DNA of 27,471 nt from Haplomitrium mnioides (taxonomy: Eukaryota; Marchantiophyta; Haplomitriopsida; Calobryales), in contig JBNGIS010018627.1 of the NCBI GenBank assembly GCA_049999725.1, positions 1-27,471 of the forward strand, read 5' to 3'. A program made the translations under genes and the position numbers. Shown one piece after another: positions 9,866 to 18,767 of this stretch. The stretch's first letter is position 1, and each line of letters begins with the position of its first letter. The notes beneath the pieces were generated by a model. It had not been told where the DNA came from and ran no database searches. It saw only the letters and a list, made by a program, of their open reading frames with translations.

Positions 9866-10489
9866 TGTCGCGCCCTTTCCTCCTTCCTTAATACCCAATT
9901 GATGCTATTTCAGAGGAAAGGGGGGACAAAGAACAATCGGGCTCTTTTATGAGACGGCCCTAGAACCTTCGTTAGTGAATTCAGGTCTTAACAACCCTGA
10001 ACTTCTCACCTTGCATTTCCACACTACTCTCAACCCACCCAAGCACAAGTGAGGCCTAAATTCTTCTCCATTACATACAGAGCAATTGCAACTCAAATGA
10101 CTTTGGGGTACACCCAACACTGTGCTTGATGCAAATCTAGTTGTAGATATTCAATGTCCCTTCCTATAAACAGAGGTGCATGCAATTATTACACATAACT
10201 GAACTTACAACATTCTCTTACAGGCTATGTCCTAACACCACCAAAGCTAATCACTCCTCCAACCATTGAACTGTCAACCAGGCCAGCTACTCCAGCACCC
10301 AAACAAAGTAGAGCTTATCTAACTTAACCTCTTCGACAAAATAGAAATTACCACCCAAGCACTGAACCCATCCTATTAGCCTTCCTAAGCACATGCAGAA
10401 CTATCTTCCTCTCTTCCTAACTCTCCTAACCTCACTCCCCCTACTATTGTGCAGCAAATTATCGCCAAAACTTCAGCCCGACTAGACGT

Positions 10490-10945
10490 CAGACAACGGA
10501 CACGTGACGCTTCGAGGGAGCCCATTGGATTCCTTAGACTCGGAAACCCATGAGATTCCTTAGACGTCGGACAACAGACACGTGGCGCTTCGGGGTAGCC
10601 TGTTGGATTCCTTGGACTCGCCACCCCGTGAGATTCCTTGGAACTGCTAGTCAACTTCGGACTGTTGGTCAAAGGTGAAGGTCCAACTTCCATGTGGAAA
10701 ACGGCGTCAGACGACACCTCCTCGGATACGTGGCACTTTGGGGTAGCCCGTTGGATTACTTGGACTCACCACCCCGTGAGATTCTTCGGAACTGCAGGTC
10801 AACGTCGGATTATTGGTCAAAGGTGACGATCCGACTTCCCTGTGGAAAACAGCATCGGACGGTGCCTCCTCGGACATGTGGCACTTTGGGGTAGCCCATT
10901 GGATTCCTCGGACTTGCCACCTCGTGAGATTCCTTGGACACCGAA
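10490..10945. repeat. Direct repeats, right LTR
   Basis: This is the counterpart of the left-LTR block. CACGTGGCGCTTCGGGGTAG-like units recur at about 10580, 10729 and 10876 (spacing about 147-149 bp), with the CCCGTGAGATTCCTxGGA and GGTCAAAGGTGA segments between them. It starts immediately at the deletion junction. Confidence 0.78.
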
Positions 10946-10950
10946 TCTTT

Positions 10951-11372
10951 GATAGATTGCTATTTCAGCACTCCTTGTTCTTTCGGCCGGACCGTCGATA
11001 GATTGCCCTTTCAACACCCTATGTTCCTCCTCTGGCCAGAATATCGATAGATTGCTATTTTGGCACTCCTTGTTCTTTTGGTCGGACCATCAATAAATTG
11101 CTGTTTCGGCACTCCTTGTTCTTCCGGCCAGACCGTCGATAGATCACTCTTTCGACACTCCTTGCTCCTCCTCTGGTCGGACCGTTGATAGATTGCTATT
11201 TTGGCACTCCTTGTTCTTCCGGCCGAACCATCAATAGATTGCCCTTTCGGCACCCCTTATTCCTCCTTTGGCCGGAGCGTCGATAGATTGCTATTTCGGC
11301 ACTCATTGTTCTTCCAGTCGGACCGTGATAGATCGTTGTTTCAGGTCTCCTTGTTCTTCCGGTTGGATCTCC
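10951..11372. repeat. 46-bp minisatellite in right LTR, 9 units
   Basis: Units start at 10951, 10997, 11046, 11092, 11138, 11187, 11233, 11282 and 11327. Spacings are mostly 46 bp, with 49 bp where CCTCCTCTGG replaces CTTCCGG and 45 bp in the last. The 49-bp type recurs three times, which suggests that blocks of two or three units were duplicated. The left LTR has only six units. Confidence 0.88.
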
Positions 11373-11509
11373 CAACGGATCCTTGTTAAGTGGGCTCTCC
11401 ACTTAGGGAGGTCACTCGGAACCCACTTAACCGGGTTCTTCACTTAGGGAGGCGGAGTCCCGTTAAGCCTTGCTGGAGCCTGCCACCTCTTCGTGAAGAC
11501 TCAAGGACT

Positions 11510-11880
11510 CCCTCCATCGGACTACGACCGCCGGCCTCCTTCAGACTGCGACTGTCAGATAGCGGACCTCGGACCCCCTTGGACTGCGTACTTTGGACTG
11601 CGGCCGTCAGACAGAAGACTTTGGACTCCCTCCATCAGACTGCGACCATCAGACAGCGGACCTCGACCCCTTGGACTGCGGACTTTGGACTGCGACCGTC
11701 AGACTCCTTCGGATTGCGGACCTCAGACTGTGGTCTTTGGACTCCGACCGTCGGACTCCTTCGGATTGTGGACCTTGGACTACGGACTACGGACTTTGGA
11801 CTGTGGCCGTCGGGCTCGGACTTGGGACCCTTCTAGCAAACTGCAACGGTCGGACAGAAGTCTTCGGACCCCCTCGGTAA
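11510..11880. repeat. GGACT-rich low-complexity block, right LTR
   Basis: This is the counterpart of 5560-6000, with the same GGACTGCGACCGTC words in a different copy arrangement. Several overlapping plus-strand frames of up to 148 codons are open purely because of composition. Confidence 0.78.
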
Positions 11881-12812
11881 GTTGTGAAAGCGCTTGATAT
11901 AGGAACTACAAGGAGCTCCTTTTTGAACCAACCTCTCACATTCCTCCGTTGAATTTTCTCACTTCGCCGCCATACTCTGTCGAACTTTCCAACTTGTCCT
12001 CGCCGGATCTGCGATAGATCACCCTTTCGATTGATCCCTCTTTTCTCTTCCAGTTGGACCTCTCAACGGATCCTTGTTAAGTGGGTTCTCTACATCGGAA
12101 GGTCACTCGGAACCCACTTAACCGGGCTCCCCACTTAGAGAGGCAGAGTCCCGTTAATCCCTGTTGGGGCCCGCCACCTCCTCGTGAAGACTTGCAGACT
12201 CCCTCCATCGAACAACTAGTACTAAGTGTTGGTTAACTTCCAGAAGGTCTTTCTTCCTTATTTATGCTTTATTCTCTTCGATTCAAATTTCACTTCAATT
12301 GCCTTGAGCTCCTCTCTCTATCAAGCTATTGCACGCCTCAAATGGTCACGAATTGAGGATGCAACAGTCAAAATTGTTGGCTCCTTTGTTTTGCATCCCG
12401 ACTTCCACCCCTTTCCTCCGTTCTTGCCCCATTTTTTCACCTGTGGCCGTGAACTCTATCTCTCTTGTCTTGCCTTGATAGCAGTCCTCCACTGTGATCC
12501 TCCTCAACAAGTTTGAAGTGAATCTTGATGCTTGCTTTTCCTTTTTTCTGCCTAAGGTTTCTTCTGCCCATGTCCTTTTCTGTTTTATCTTCCACATTCC
12601 GTCCTACTCTGGTTTCCTTGTGGCTCCTCAACCTTTCCCTCCTTGTCTTATGACCTCAATCCTTCCCTTCTCTCCAAGCATGTCTTGAGTCCCTTTGATG
12701 TACATTGGAAGCCTGTTTGACCCAAAACATAGAACCTGCATGGCTTCTCACTTAATTTTTTGAAATTTTTTTTTGAAAATATTACATGAAGTACCTTCAA
12801 ATCCGGTTGACA

Positions 12813-12817
12813 ATAAT
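12813..12817. repeat. Target site duplication (ATAAT), right copy
   Basis: ATAAT follows the terminal CA of the right long LTR and matches 2881-2885 exactly. The copia LTR resumes with CCTCCTCATCTC immediately after it. Confidence 0.9.
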
Positions 12818-12924
12818 CCTCCTCATCTCTCTCTCACATATAGTTCTATATGTTCTTATAGTAGTTCTAGATTAGTATTCAAATTAATTTGATGTCTTAA
12901 TTAGACTAGCCTTATATCTCAACA
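12818..12924 (-). repeat. Copia 3' LTR, proximal part
   Basis: This aligns with about 17697-17805 of the right LTR, sharing TATATGTTCTTA and AATTAGACTAGCxTTATATC with small indels. Together with 2802-2885 it makes a 191-bp LTR. It ends CAACA next to the polypurine tract. Confidence 0.88.
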
Positions 12925-12936
12925 CTCCCCCTAGGT
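12925..12936 (-). other. Copia polypurine tract
   Basis: The minus strand reads CCTAGGGGGAG directly against the LTR start TGTTGAG. This is the standard plus-strand primer position for a copia element and fixes the orientation as minus. Confidence 0.82.
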
Positions 12937-13126
12937 TGTAATACAACAATGTTACAAACAAACAATAAGATATAAGTAAAAAGGTTTAGAACTCCATCAA
13001 ATCTATCTCTTGTATTGTACCCATGCAAGATGAAGGTGTTGCCTCATTAAAACCCTCTTATACTCCTGCAAGGGAAATAGTACATCCACTTGGATATGTA
13101 GAAACCTATACAAAGAATACAAGAGA

Positions 13127-13182
13127 AAAAAATAAAATAAAAAAAAAATAAAAAAATAAAAAAAAATAATAATAATAATAAT
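13127..13182. repeat. A-rich/AAT low-complexity tract in copia 3' region
   Basis: Runs of A broken by T pass into about six AAT repeats. The tract lies between RNase H and the 3' LTR of the copia and has no coding potential. Confidence 0.85.
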
Positions 13183-13249
13183 ACGTTAAGGCTCTAGTAA
13201 TTGAGATGGTTAACGTAGGCCGATGTGTTCACAATGTATTCAATGAAGG

Positions 13250-13730
13250 GATGGAGTCAAGGCATTTGTAAATAAATTGATAAGATTATCATTTTGAGAG
13301 ATAACCTACATAAATATACTCTCATCCTGTTGCTTGTGAGTAAAAAGGAATTTTGGCGCAATGTGCTTGATGTGGTCTCCTTTGATGAATCCTTGTGAAA
13401 TCTGCTCAACACATGCCAAATTATCCTCAAATAAGATTGTAGGATTAGAAAAACAAGGCAAGCCACAATGTAAACTGATGTGATCAAGCATTCTCCTCAA
13501 CCAAATACATTCTCTACTAGCCTCATAAAATGCTATTTTCTATGTATTGTTAGAAGAGGTACAAGTTAGGGTTTGCATAGTCCTCTTCCAAGATATAGTA
13601 GTAGGGTCATAGAAGAAGACATAGGTGGTTTGGGAATTAGAGTCATCAAGATTAGATGAATATATGACATCCACATAGACAATGAGTATCTTGTCAAAAT
13701 GTTTTGGGAAATAAAGTTCCATATTAGTGG
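13250..13730 (-). pseudogene. Copia RNase H domain, broken
   Basis: In order on the minus strand: YVDVIYSSNLDDSNSQTTYV, with the first catalytic Asp kept; the SQTTYVFF...ISWKRTMQTL core; TCTSSNNT followed by a stop where SS(N/E)HAE normally supplies the catalytic Glu; then ECIWLRRMLDHI; then ILFEDNLACVEQISQGFIKG, with the conserved DN; then KHIAPKFLFTH; and finally VISQNDNLINLFTNALT, matching the usual polyprotein end. Frames change at least twice. The family is secure; the domain cannot be functional because of the stop and the lost Glu. Confidence 0.85.
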
Positions 13731-13799
13731 TGTCTTGTAAGTATCAAAAGATATGTTTAATGCCATTCCAATGCCAAATAGATGAGTGTGAACTATGTC

Positions 13800-13990
13800 T
13801 AGCAAGCAAGTTCATGTCAAAAGAAATATCAGGTCGAGTTTGGTTGGTAAGAAACATAAGAACACCAATGGCTGAGAGATACGGTGCCTGAGATCCTAAA
13901 AATATCATTATCTCTATTCAATATACATACCTCTATAGGAGATGTAGTCTCTTGACTTCATCCTCATATTGCCTTGTTCTTTGATCATTC
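13800..13990 (-). pseudogene. Residual tail of copia reverse transcriptase
   Basis: The minus-strand peptide SQAPYLSAIGVLMFLTNQTR followed by PDISF matches the thumb/connection region of copia reverse transcriptase. Upstream of it only about 90 bp separate this segment from the end of the integrase region. The finger and palm domains, including the YVDD active site, which normally take well over 0.5 kb, are absent. This is an internal deletion, not just decay. Confidence 0.8.
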
Positions 13991-14930
13991 TATAAAGTGC
14001 ATAATGTCACCCCTCCATTGTAATTTTCTTTTGATATTGAAGACAACTTGTTTTGTTTTTCAAATAAAGATGGCAAGATGTACTCATAGAAATGGAAATC
14101 CGCAAATCTAACTTGAAATATATCCATTGTGGATGGTTCCAAATAGTGTATAATAGAAGGAAAATCATATCCTATATATATGCCTTTCTGCCTTTTAGAA
14201 CCCATCTTAGTCCTTTTTGGTCCTATGATAGTACCGGTACAAAGACTTGACATCCAAAAACACACAAGTGAGATAAGTCCAAAGTAGTTCCGAAGGCAAG
14301 CTGGTGAAGAGTGAAGGAATTAAAGGATGATGGTCAATATTTCAAAAGTGTTGCAACATATAATATTGCATGATCTCAAACTGAAACCGACGAGTTGGTT
14401 TGCATCAACATGGGTCTTGCAATCATGTGTAGGTTGCATATTACTCATTCATAAATGCTATTCTAAAAATGGACATGCACCACTAAGTATTGGATATCAA
14501 TAGACATGGTCATAAAAAAGTTGTCAAAAGTCTTTGATGTAAATTCCCCTGCATTTTCAACTCTTAGAACTCTGATTGGGTTATTTGGAGACTTGTGAAG
14601 ACTTAGAAAAAGCGCATATGATAACAAAGAAATATTGAAAGGGTCCACTTGGTGGGTCTTTAGGACCACACACATTAACATGGATTCTCTCAAGGAATTT
14701 GGATATATCCATAATACTCTTGGATATCATTGGTCGAAGGACCAACTTTTCTTGAGAACATGCAATGTACGAATTTGTGATCAGCTGGGGGCCTACATAA
14801 GTGGGAATTTTTTGGGTCACTTTCATTATATTGTCAAACATTTTTGTGTCTAAATGCCCCAAACGTTTATGCCATAGATCTGATTGATCGATTTGAATGC
14901 AACGATATCAAAGGTATGTATTTGTGCAAC
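13990..14930 (-). pseudogene. Copia GAG-pre-integrase and integrase, broken
   Basis: The domain begins with the canonical LWHKRLGHLDTKMF motif (about 14840-14882), followed by the zinc-binding segment (IACSQEKL) and the catalytic core. The usual first Asp, in a GDICGP context, is replaced (HVNVCGPKDPPSGPF). The second Asp, in RxDNAGEF, is Glu (RVENAGEFTS). The third region reads HVHFxNSIYE with a stop on either side. Downstream are LQLAFG-like and FGCQVFVPV segments, then TKMGSKRQKGIYIGYDFPSI and YLEPSTMDIFQVRFADFHFY, diagnostic of the copia integrase C-terminal region. There are at least five stops or frameshifts. It is catalytically dead by sequence. Confidence 0.88.
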
Positions 14931-15189
14931 ATAGAATCCAAGCAAATAAGCAAAGAGTGTTTCATTTATTTTCCTTTCTTCATGAGTCTTTTGCAAAATT
15001 TGTAATACTTCCTAGTCTCTATGTGTACTAGTATGAATGTGCAATCCCTTGTCACATATATCTTTGAAACTAATTAACTTCCTAGTAGCGCTAGGCACAT
15101 ATATAGCAGATTTAATATGCATGATTGTTCCCTATGTTAATATGATCTTTGTAGGTCAATGTCCTTCTTCAATCTGATTACTCCCTATG

Positions 15190-15330
15190 ATCATCGTCAT
15201 TTATCAACTTGAAGGTGCAATTTATGAGAAGTATGATCTGCATTTCAAAATAGTATGAGTACTTCTATTATCAACAATACAAGCTCTATTATTCTCAAGA
15301 GGAAGAACAGAACTCTACTTGATCATATGG
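15190..15330 (-). pseudogene. Copia aspartic protease remnant
   Basis: The minus strand reads ENNRACIVDNRSTHTILK followed by CRSYFS. It corresponds to the copia protease signature, in which the catalytic Asp (codon 15270-15272) is followed by Ser/Thr; here that residue is Asn. Stops flank it. The position between the gag knuckle and the pre-integrase motif is as expected. Confidence 0.72.
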
Positions 15331-15439
15331 TTCTCCGGTAGATCAATATCATTTTCAATATAATCATAATAGTTTTCTCATATTCCAAAAATACTCCATG
15401 AGTTTCATGCAATGCTCTATTCTATTTACTTTGATTAAA

Positions 15440-15730
15440 AAAAGCAACTAACTGTGCAAGGATTCTACATGTCTTTTGAGTGTGTCCCTCTGTACCACAT
15501 CTGAAATATGTAACCATCGTTGGAGTATTACTTGCACTTGTTGCAAATTTGTTGTAAGTAAGAGGTCTACCACCTTTGTTTCCCATTTGATAAGGCCTAC
15601 CACAAACATTTAGGCCTCTACCCTTCCCGTTGAATGCTTGTCCTCTACCTATAGTGGGGAATCTTCCTCTTCTGGAAGTTTGTCTTTCACTTGCAAATGT
15701 GGCTCTTTAATTGAAAATGCCTTTACATGA
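15440..15730 (-). pseudogene. Copia gag C-terminus with damaged zinc knuckle
   Basis: A basic Gly/Arg-rich segment (ERQTSRRGRF, IGRGQAFNGKGRGLN, GNKGGRPLTYNKF) leads into YFRCGTEGHTQKTC at 15467-15508. This is a CCHC knuckle whose first Cys has become Tyr. The arrangement is standard for copia Gag, which packages the RNA. The mutation would disrupt zinc binding. Confidence 0.75.
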
Positions 15731-17612
15731 GTTTAAAAGGTTGTGTTATGGGTAATAAGCTTGGTGGTTTTGCATTGGAATTCTTCAGTAACAACTCTTG
15801 ATGGTAGCAAGTGAGCAATCAGCTTTGAATATCCAATAAATCTTATGTTTCTGTACTATGATAACACAATCATGTTTGTGGAATAAAATGTAGATAGAGT
15901 CTTCTATATCTACTCTTTATTTTCAATTGGCTATCTATAGAATGTAGGTTGTGATGTAATGATCACATATCTGCAATTTCAACATAAGTTTTATTTTGAT
16001 GCTATGATTTTTGTTTTTCTATAAATATACTCTTCTTTGAAGTTTGTTCAATCAAATAGGCAAGCTTGTGTAATTTGTTGTTCTTCGTCAAGCAACTCTA
16101 TTCTTCAAGTGCTTTATTTTTCACTTTGTTCATTCTGTTTTGTTGTAGCAAGCATGTTTCTTCAGTTGATTTAGGGCTTTATTTACAGAATGTTGTCTAC
16201 TACTTCAAACATGTCTGTTTGTTGATCAGATCAAAGCAGTAGTGACCTGACAAGTTTTGGTTCAAATAAGGTTTCTTTGGGAGGAACTCTTTGCCGATAG
16301 GGTTTCTTTTAGCCGATTTTGCCAAGTGATTTCTACATCGAATTCTTCATCAAATTTTTGCTGCCTTTTTTTTCTGTTTTCTATGAATCGAGAAGTTCCA
16401 TCTTTGCTTCTAGATCATTGTTTCTTTGAATAGGTTTCTTTTGTCTAAATGTTCTTTTCAGTGAGCAGGTTGGTATTCAACTTATGTTTCTTCGTTTCTT
16501 TGTAGATTCATGTCGAATAGTGCCATCAAATAGATTCTTCATCAAATTTCCATGGAGCGAATTGTTGCTTTGACTTGAGAGATTTTTTCGAGCTATTTTT
16601 TTTTTAGTGTCTACATCTTTGAGTTATTTCTTTTTGCAAACATATGTCTTTTCTACATTTTATGGGTAGCCAATCTTTTCCTTTGATTGCAGATTTGTTT
16701 TAAGCAGCAATATACTTTTTGTATCGCAGAACTTCGTTGATTCTATTTGGCATTCTGCATTCCAAACCTCCAAAAACAAATCTTGGTCACTTGGAAAAGC
16801 TACCATATCCTCCTTGAATAAGCTTGTTGGACTCCTTGACCCGTGACACATAGTGCATATAGAATTGTCTCAAATCATTGATTTGGAGAGTATCAACATT
16901 CTTTAGTGGCAAAGTCAGTTTCTCCGTAAAAAAGTTTGAATGTCTTATCTTTTTTGGAAAAAAACTCAACTTATTGTTGACTGAGCAATAACAATCCAAT
17001 TTTAATTGAAGCCTCTTCACCTAGTGAGACATTAAGACTGGCACGTGAAAGAAATCAACGGTATGTATTGCTGAAATAATTACACAATCTCTGGTTTGTG
17101 GTATCAAAGCATCAATTGGGCAAAGGCACCATGATTTCTCTTCTTTTCATAAAAATCTATTATACGATTTCAAATCTCACTCACTTCTTCCTTTGAATTA
17201 GTAATAATATAATTCAAGAACATTTTTTCTTAGTATTATAAATATCTCCTTCTCAACAAATTAATATTCTTCACTCTCAAGCAATTGAAATTTTTTTTTT
17301 ATAAAGTGTATTCAATTAAGTAACAATACAATATAATATAATCTGGATCACAACAGTTGAGAACTCAAGGTTTCAAAGAATAATAAAAATAGTAATAACA
17401 ATAATTTGAATAAAGTATAATGAATGAAACAAAATTAAAAAAAAAATCAATAGAATCTAATGTGTATCATATAAATTTACAAGAAGAAATCTAAATTTAC
17501 AAAAAATCTAATAAAGAAGATGAAGTTTATTATAGTATATATGTAAGACAAAATTTTCTCAAAGTTCTCCAACCAAAATTTTTCTAAAATAAAATTGTAC
17601 CACAGAAGTTAG
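15731..17612 (-). other. 5' part of copia internal region, mostly unrecognisable
   Basis: This should hold the gag N-terminus and leader. I see no convincing gag core. From 15850 to 16650 the plus strand is T-rich with many TTCTTC and TTTCTT runs and a TATA-like box (CTATAAATATAC, about 16020); this may be further inserted sequence. At 16660-17020 two overlapping minus-strand frames (63 and 77 codons) contain SFFPKKIRHSNFFTEKLTLP and YVSRVKESNKLIQGGYGSFS, which I do not recognise. From 17100 to 17600 the sequence is very AT-rich and non-coding. Confidence 0.35.
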
Positions 17613-17805
17613 TGACTCAAATAGCTCAAGTTATTATTCATTCTTACATTTCATGAAACTCTCCTCATCTTACATCTCAATTCTCATTATTATAATACTT
17701 CTTATCTCATTGACATCTAGTTATAACTATATGTTCTTAATGTAAACCTAGGTTAGTGCTAATATTAGTTTAATATCATAATTAGACTAGCTTTATATCT
17801 TAACA
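17613..17805 (-). repeat. Copia 5' LTR (intact length, 193 bp)
   Basis: It starts TGACTCAAATAGCTCAAG and ends TTATATCTTAACA on the plus strand, homologous to the split left LTR. It contains ATAAT at the site where the left copy was invaded. On the coding strand it is followed by CTAACTTCTGTGGTACAA. TGGTACA may be a decayed TGGTATCA primer-binding core, but it is displaced about ten bases from the LTR. Confidence 0.87.
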
Positions 17806-17892
17806 AGAAGAAAAATCTTGAAAACATTTGTGAGGAAATATGAAAGAAGTCTGTAAGTGGAGCGGGTTGCAAGTCTATCAATTTTGCAGATG

Positions 17893-18200
17893 TGTGTTAA
17901 AGTTACAAGCTATCATGGGATAGGTAGCTAATTATTCTAAGGTTAGTTAACTTTAGTTAATCCTTAGTTAAATTAGTTTTACTATACTTAGTATATTTAC
18001 TTTAAGTTAGTGAGACTAGTATATGAGGACACACATACATTTATCTCATACGCTCACTTATCATTTTTCATATCGGTGCAAAGTATTGCACATGTATATT
18101 TCACACTTTGGAATCCTTTCTACTTTCTAGATTCTAACTTCATTTTTATAAAGATTGGACATCGATCCAATATTGTAGGATGCTATCACGCATTCCAACA
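17893..18200 (+). mobile_element. Orphan copia 5' LTR (about 308 bp)
   Basis: It starts TGTTAAAGTTACAAGC and ends CATTCCAACA immediately before a perfect primer-binding site, so it is the 5' LTR of a second, plus-strand copia element. A TATA-like stretch (ACTAGTATATGAGG, about 18014-18027) lies upstream of the transcript portion. The internal region stops within about 100-200 bp and no 3' LTR is present, so only the 5' end survives. Confidence 0.78.
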
Positions 18201-18212
18201 TGGTATCAGAGC
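18201..18212 (+). other. Primer-binding site, tRNA-iMet type
   Basis: TGGTATCAGAGC follows the LTR terminus CA with no gap. It is the standard sequence complementary to the 3' end of initiator tRNA-Met used by plant copia elements. Confidence 0.88.
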
Positions 18213-18409
18213 TGATTGTGAAGTAGAAGGATTGTGTGATTTTTTTTCGAGTATATGGTGCGCACATTTGGTGGTGATTGCAATGCACATTTGGTGATGA
18301 CAATTGGCTGTAATTTCAGAATACAGCACTCAATAATTTTTCGCGTCTTGACATCAGTAACTAATCTACTTTGTTTAGCAACAATACTCTTCCAAGTCGG
18401 AGAGTTTTC
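18213..18409. other. Truncated copia leader and junction to the gene fragment
   Basis: About 100 bp of leader-like sequence follows the PBS. It contains a short imperfect direct repeat (GCACATTTGGTGGTGAT at about 18261, and GCACATTTGGTGATGAC at about 18285). The transition to the minus-strand gene fragment is not marked by a recognisable terminus. Confidence 0.35.
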
Positions 18410-18733
18410 TCATACTCGCGCGCCGTCCGAGACTATCGATACCATCTTGTATATGTCATCATCGATATAATCAACATGCTCTTGCTCAAATCTGCCATCA
18501 TCGAAGTGTAGAATATTGACACTCTCTATACACCCGGAGCCCTCAATGGCTTGATGGTTTACAGTCGGGTACAACATTGGAGCCATATTGCTTAGATTTC
18601 TTACGGCATCCCAAGATTTTTCGATGGGAACTCGCATTTCAACTGCAATATGTTGATCTTGCTTGTGGACAACTATGATGAATACAGCAAGGCAATAAAA
18701 CGTGGCAGCACTCAGGCTAAACTTCTCCAGCAA
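18410..18733 (-). pseudogene. Fragment resembling a Bet v 1 / MLP-like (SRPBCC) protein
   Basis: This is an open minus-strand frame of 107 codons. After a hydrophobic N-terminal stretch (residues about 6-22, possibly non-native), residues 28-105 match the pattern of Bet v 1-like ligand-binding proteins. The features seen are VEMRVPIEKSWDAVRNLSN (strand plus the first helix), the loop IEGSGCIESVNILHF in the place of the Gly-rich loop (usually GDGxxGS), and EHVDYIDDDIYKMVSIVSDG as the E-(K/R)-ϕ-D-x-ϕ-D strand pair ending in S-x-ϕ-x-(D/G)G. Such proteins (PR-10, MLP, norcoclaurine-synthase types) have about 150 residues, so the C-terminal half, including the long helix, is missing. The break at SDG is close to where an intron commonly sits in this family. 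It lies between a truncated copia and the satellite and is probably a captured or stranded exon. The assignment is by pattern only. Confidence 0.45.
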
Positions 18734-18767
18734 CGTGTCAAATATGATGGCATGAGAGCCAGGAATT

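Larger units (their letters stand above)
2886..12812 (-). mobile_element. Non-autonomous long-LTR retrotransposon, probably Ty3/gypsy, nested in the copia LTR
   Basis: Two LTRs beginning TGTCGCGCCC on the plus strand and ending in CA (CTAACA left, TTGACA right) enclose a 2941-bp internal region, flanked by perfect 5-bp duplications ATAAT. The internal region has no protease, reverse transcriptase, RNase H or integrase. It contains only a minus-strand gag-like frame with a CCHC knuckle and an embedded copia LTR fragment. LTRs longer than the internal domain and no pol are the hallmarks of LARD-like non-autonomous elements that need enzymes from another copy. The minus orientation is inferred from the knuckle frame and a purine tract (about 6928-6937) beside the left LTR. 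The LTR terminus TGTCGCGCCC resembles the sense-strand start of many plant gypsy LTRs, which would argue for the opposite orientation, so orientation is only probable. Confidence 0.85.
9866..12812 (-). repeat. Long LTR, right copy (2.95 kb)
   Basis: This is homologous to 2886-6924 from end to end, except that about 1.17 kb is missing at a junction near 10485, where CTTCAGCCCGACTAG runs directly into ACGTCAGACAACGGACACG. It keeps the direct-repeat block, the 46-bp array (nine units here), the GGACT-rich block and the 3' unique block. It ends TTGACA before the duplicated ATAAT. Confidence 0.88.
2802..17805 (-). mobile_element. Ty1/copia LTR retrotransposon, defective, interrupted by a nested element
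   Basis: The element is bounded by two related LTRs of about 192 bp. The left (3') LTR is split into 2802-2885 and 12818-12924; the right (5') LTR is 17613-17805. Each reads TG...CA on the plus strand, and on the coding (minus) strand each begins TGTTRAGATATAAxGCTAG. The purine tract AGGGGGAG abuts the 3' LTR at 12925-12932. From right to left the internal region shows a gag knuckle, protease, GAG-pre-integrase, integrase, a reverse-transcriptase tail and RNase H, the order expected of Ty1/copia. All domains carry stops or frameshifts and most of reverse transcriptase is missing. The flanks (AATCA on the left, AGAAG on the right) do not form an obvious target duplication, and no clean tRNA-iMet PBS follows the 5' LTR. 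The element was about 5.1 kb before the nested insertion. Confidence 0.88.

Noticed and set aside
14635-14853. 72-codon plus-strand frame
   Set aside because: It is antisense to the copia integrase, whose motifs (LWHKRLGHL, NAGEFTS) are on the minus strand.
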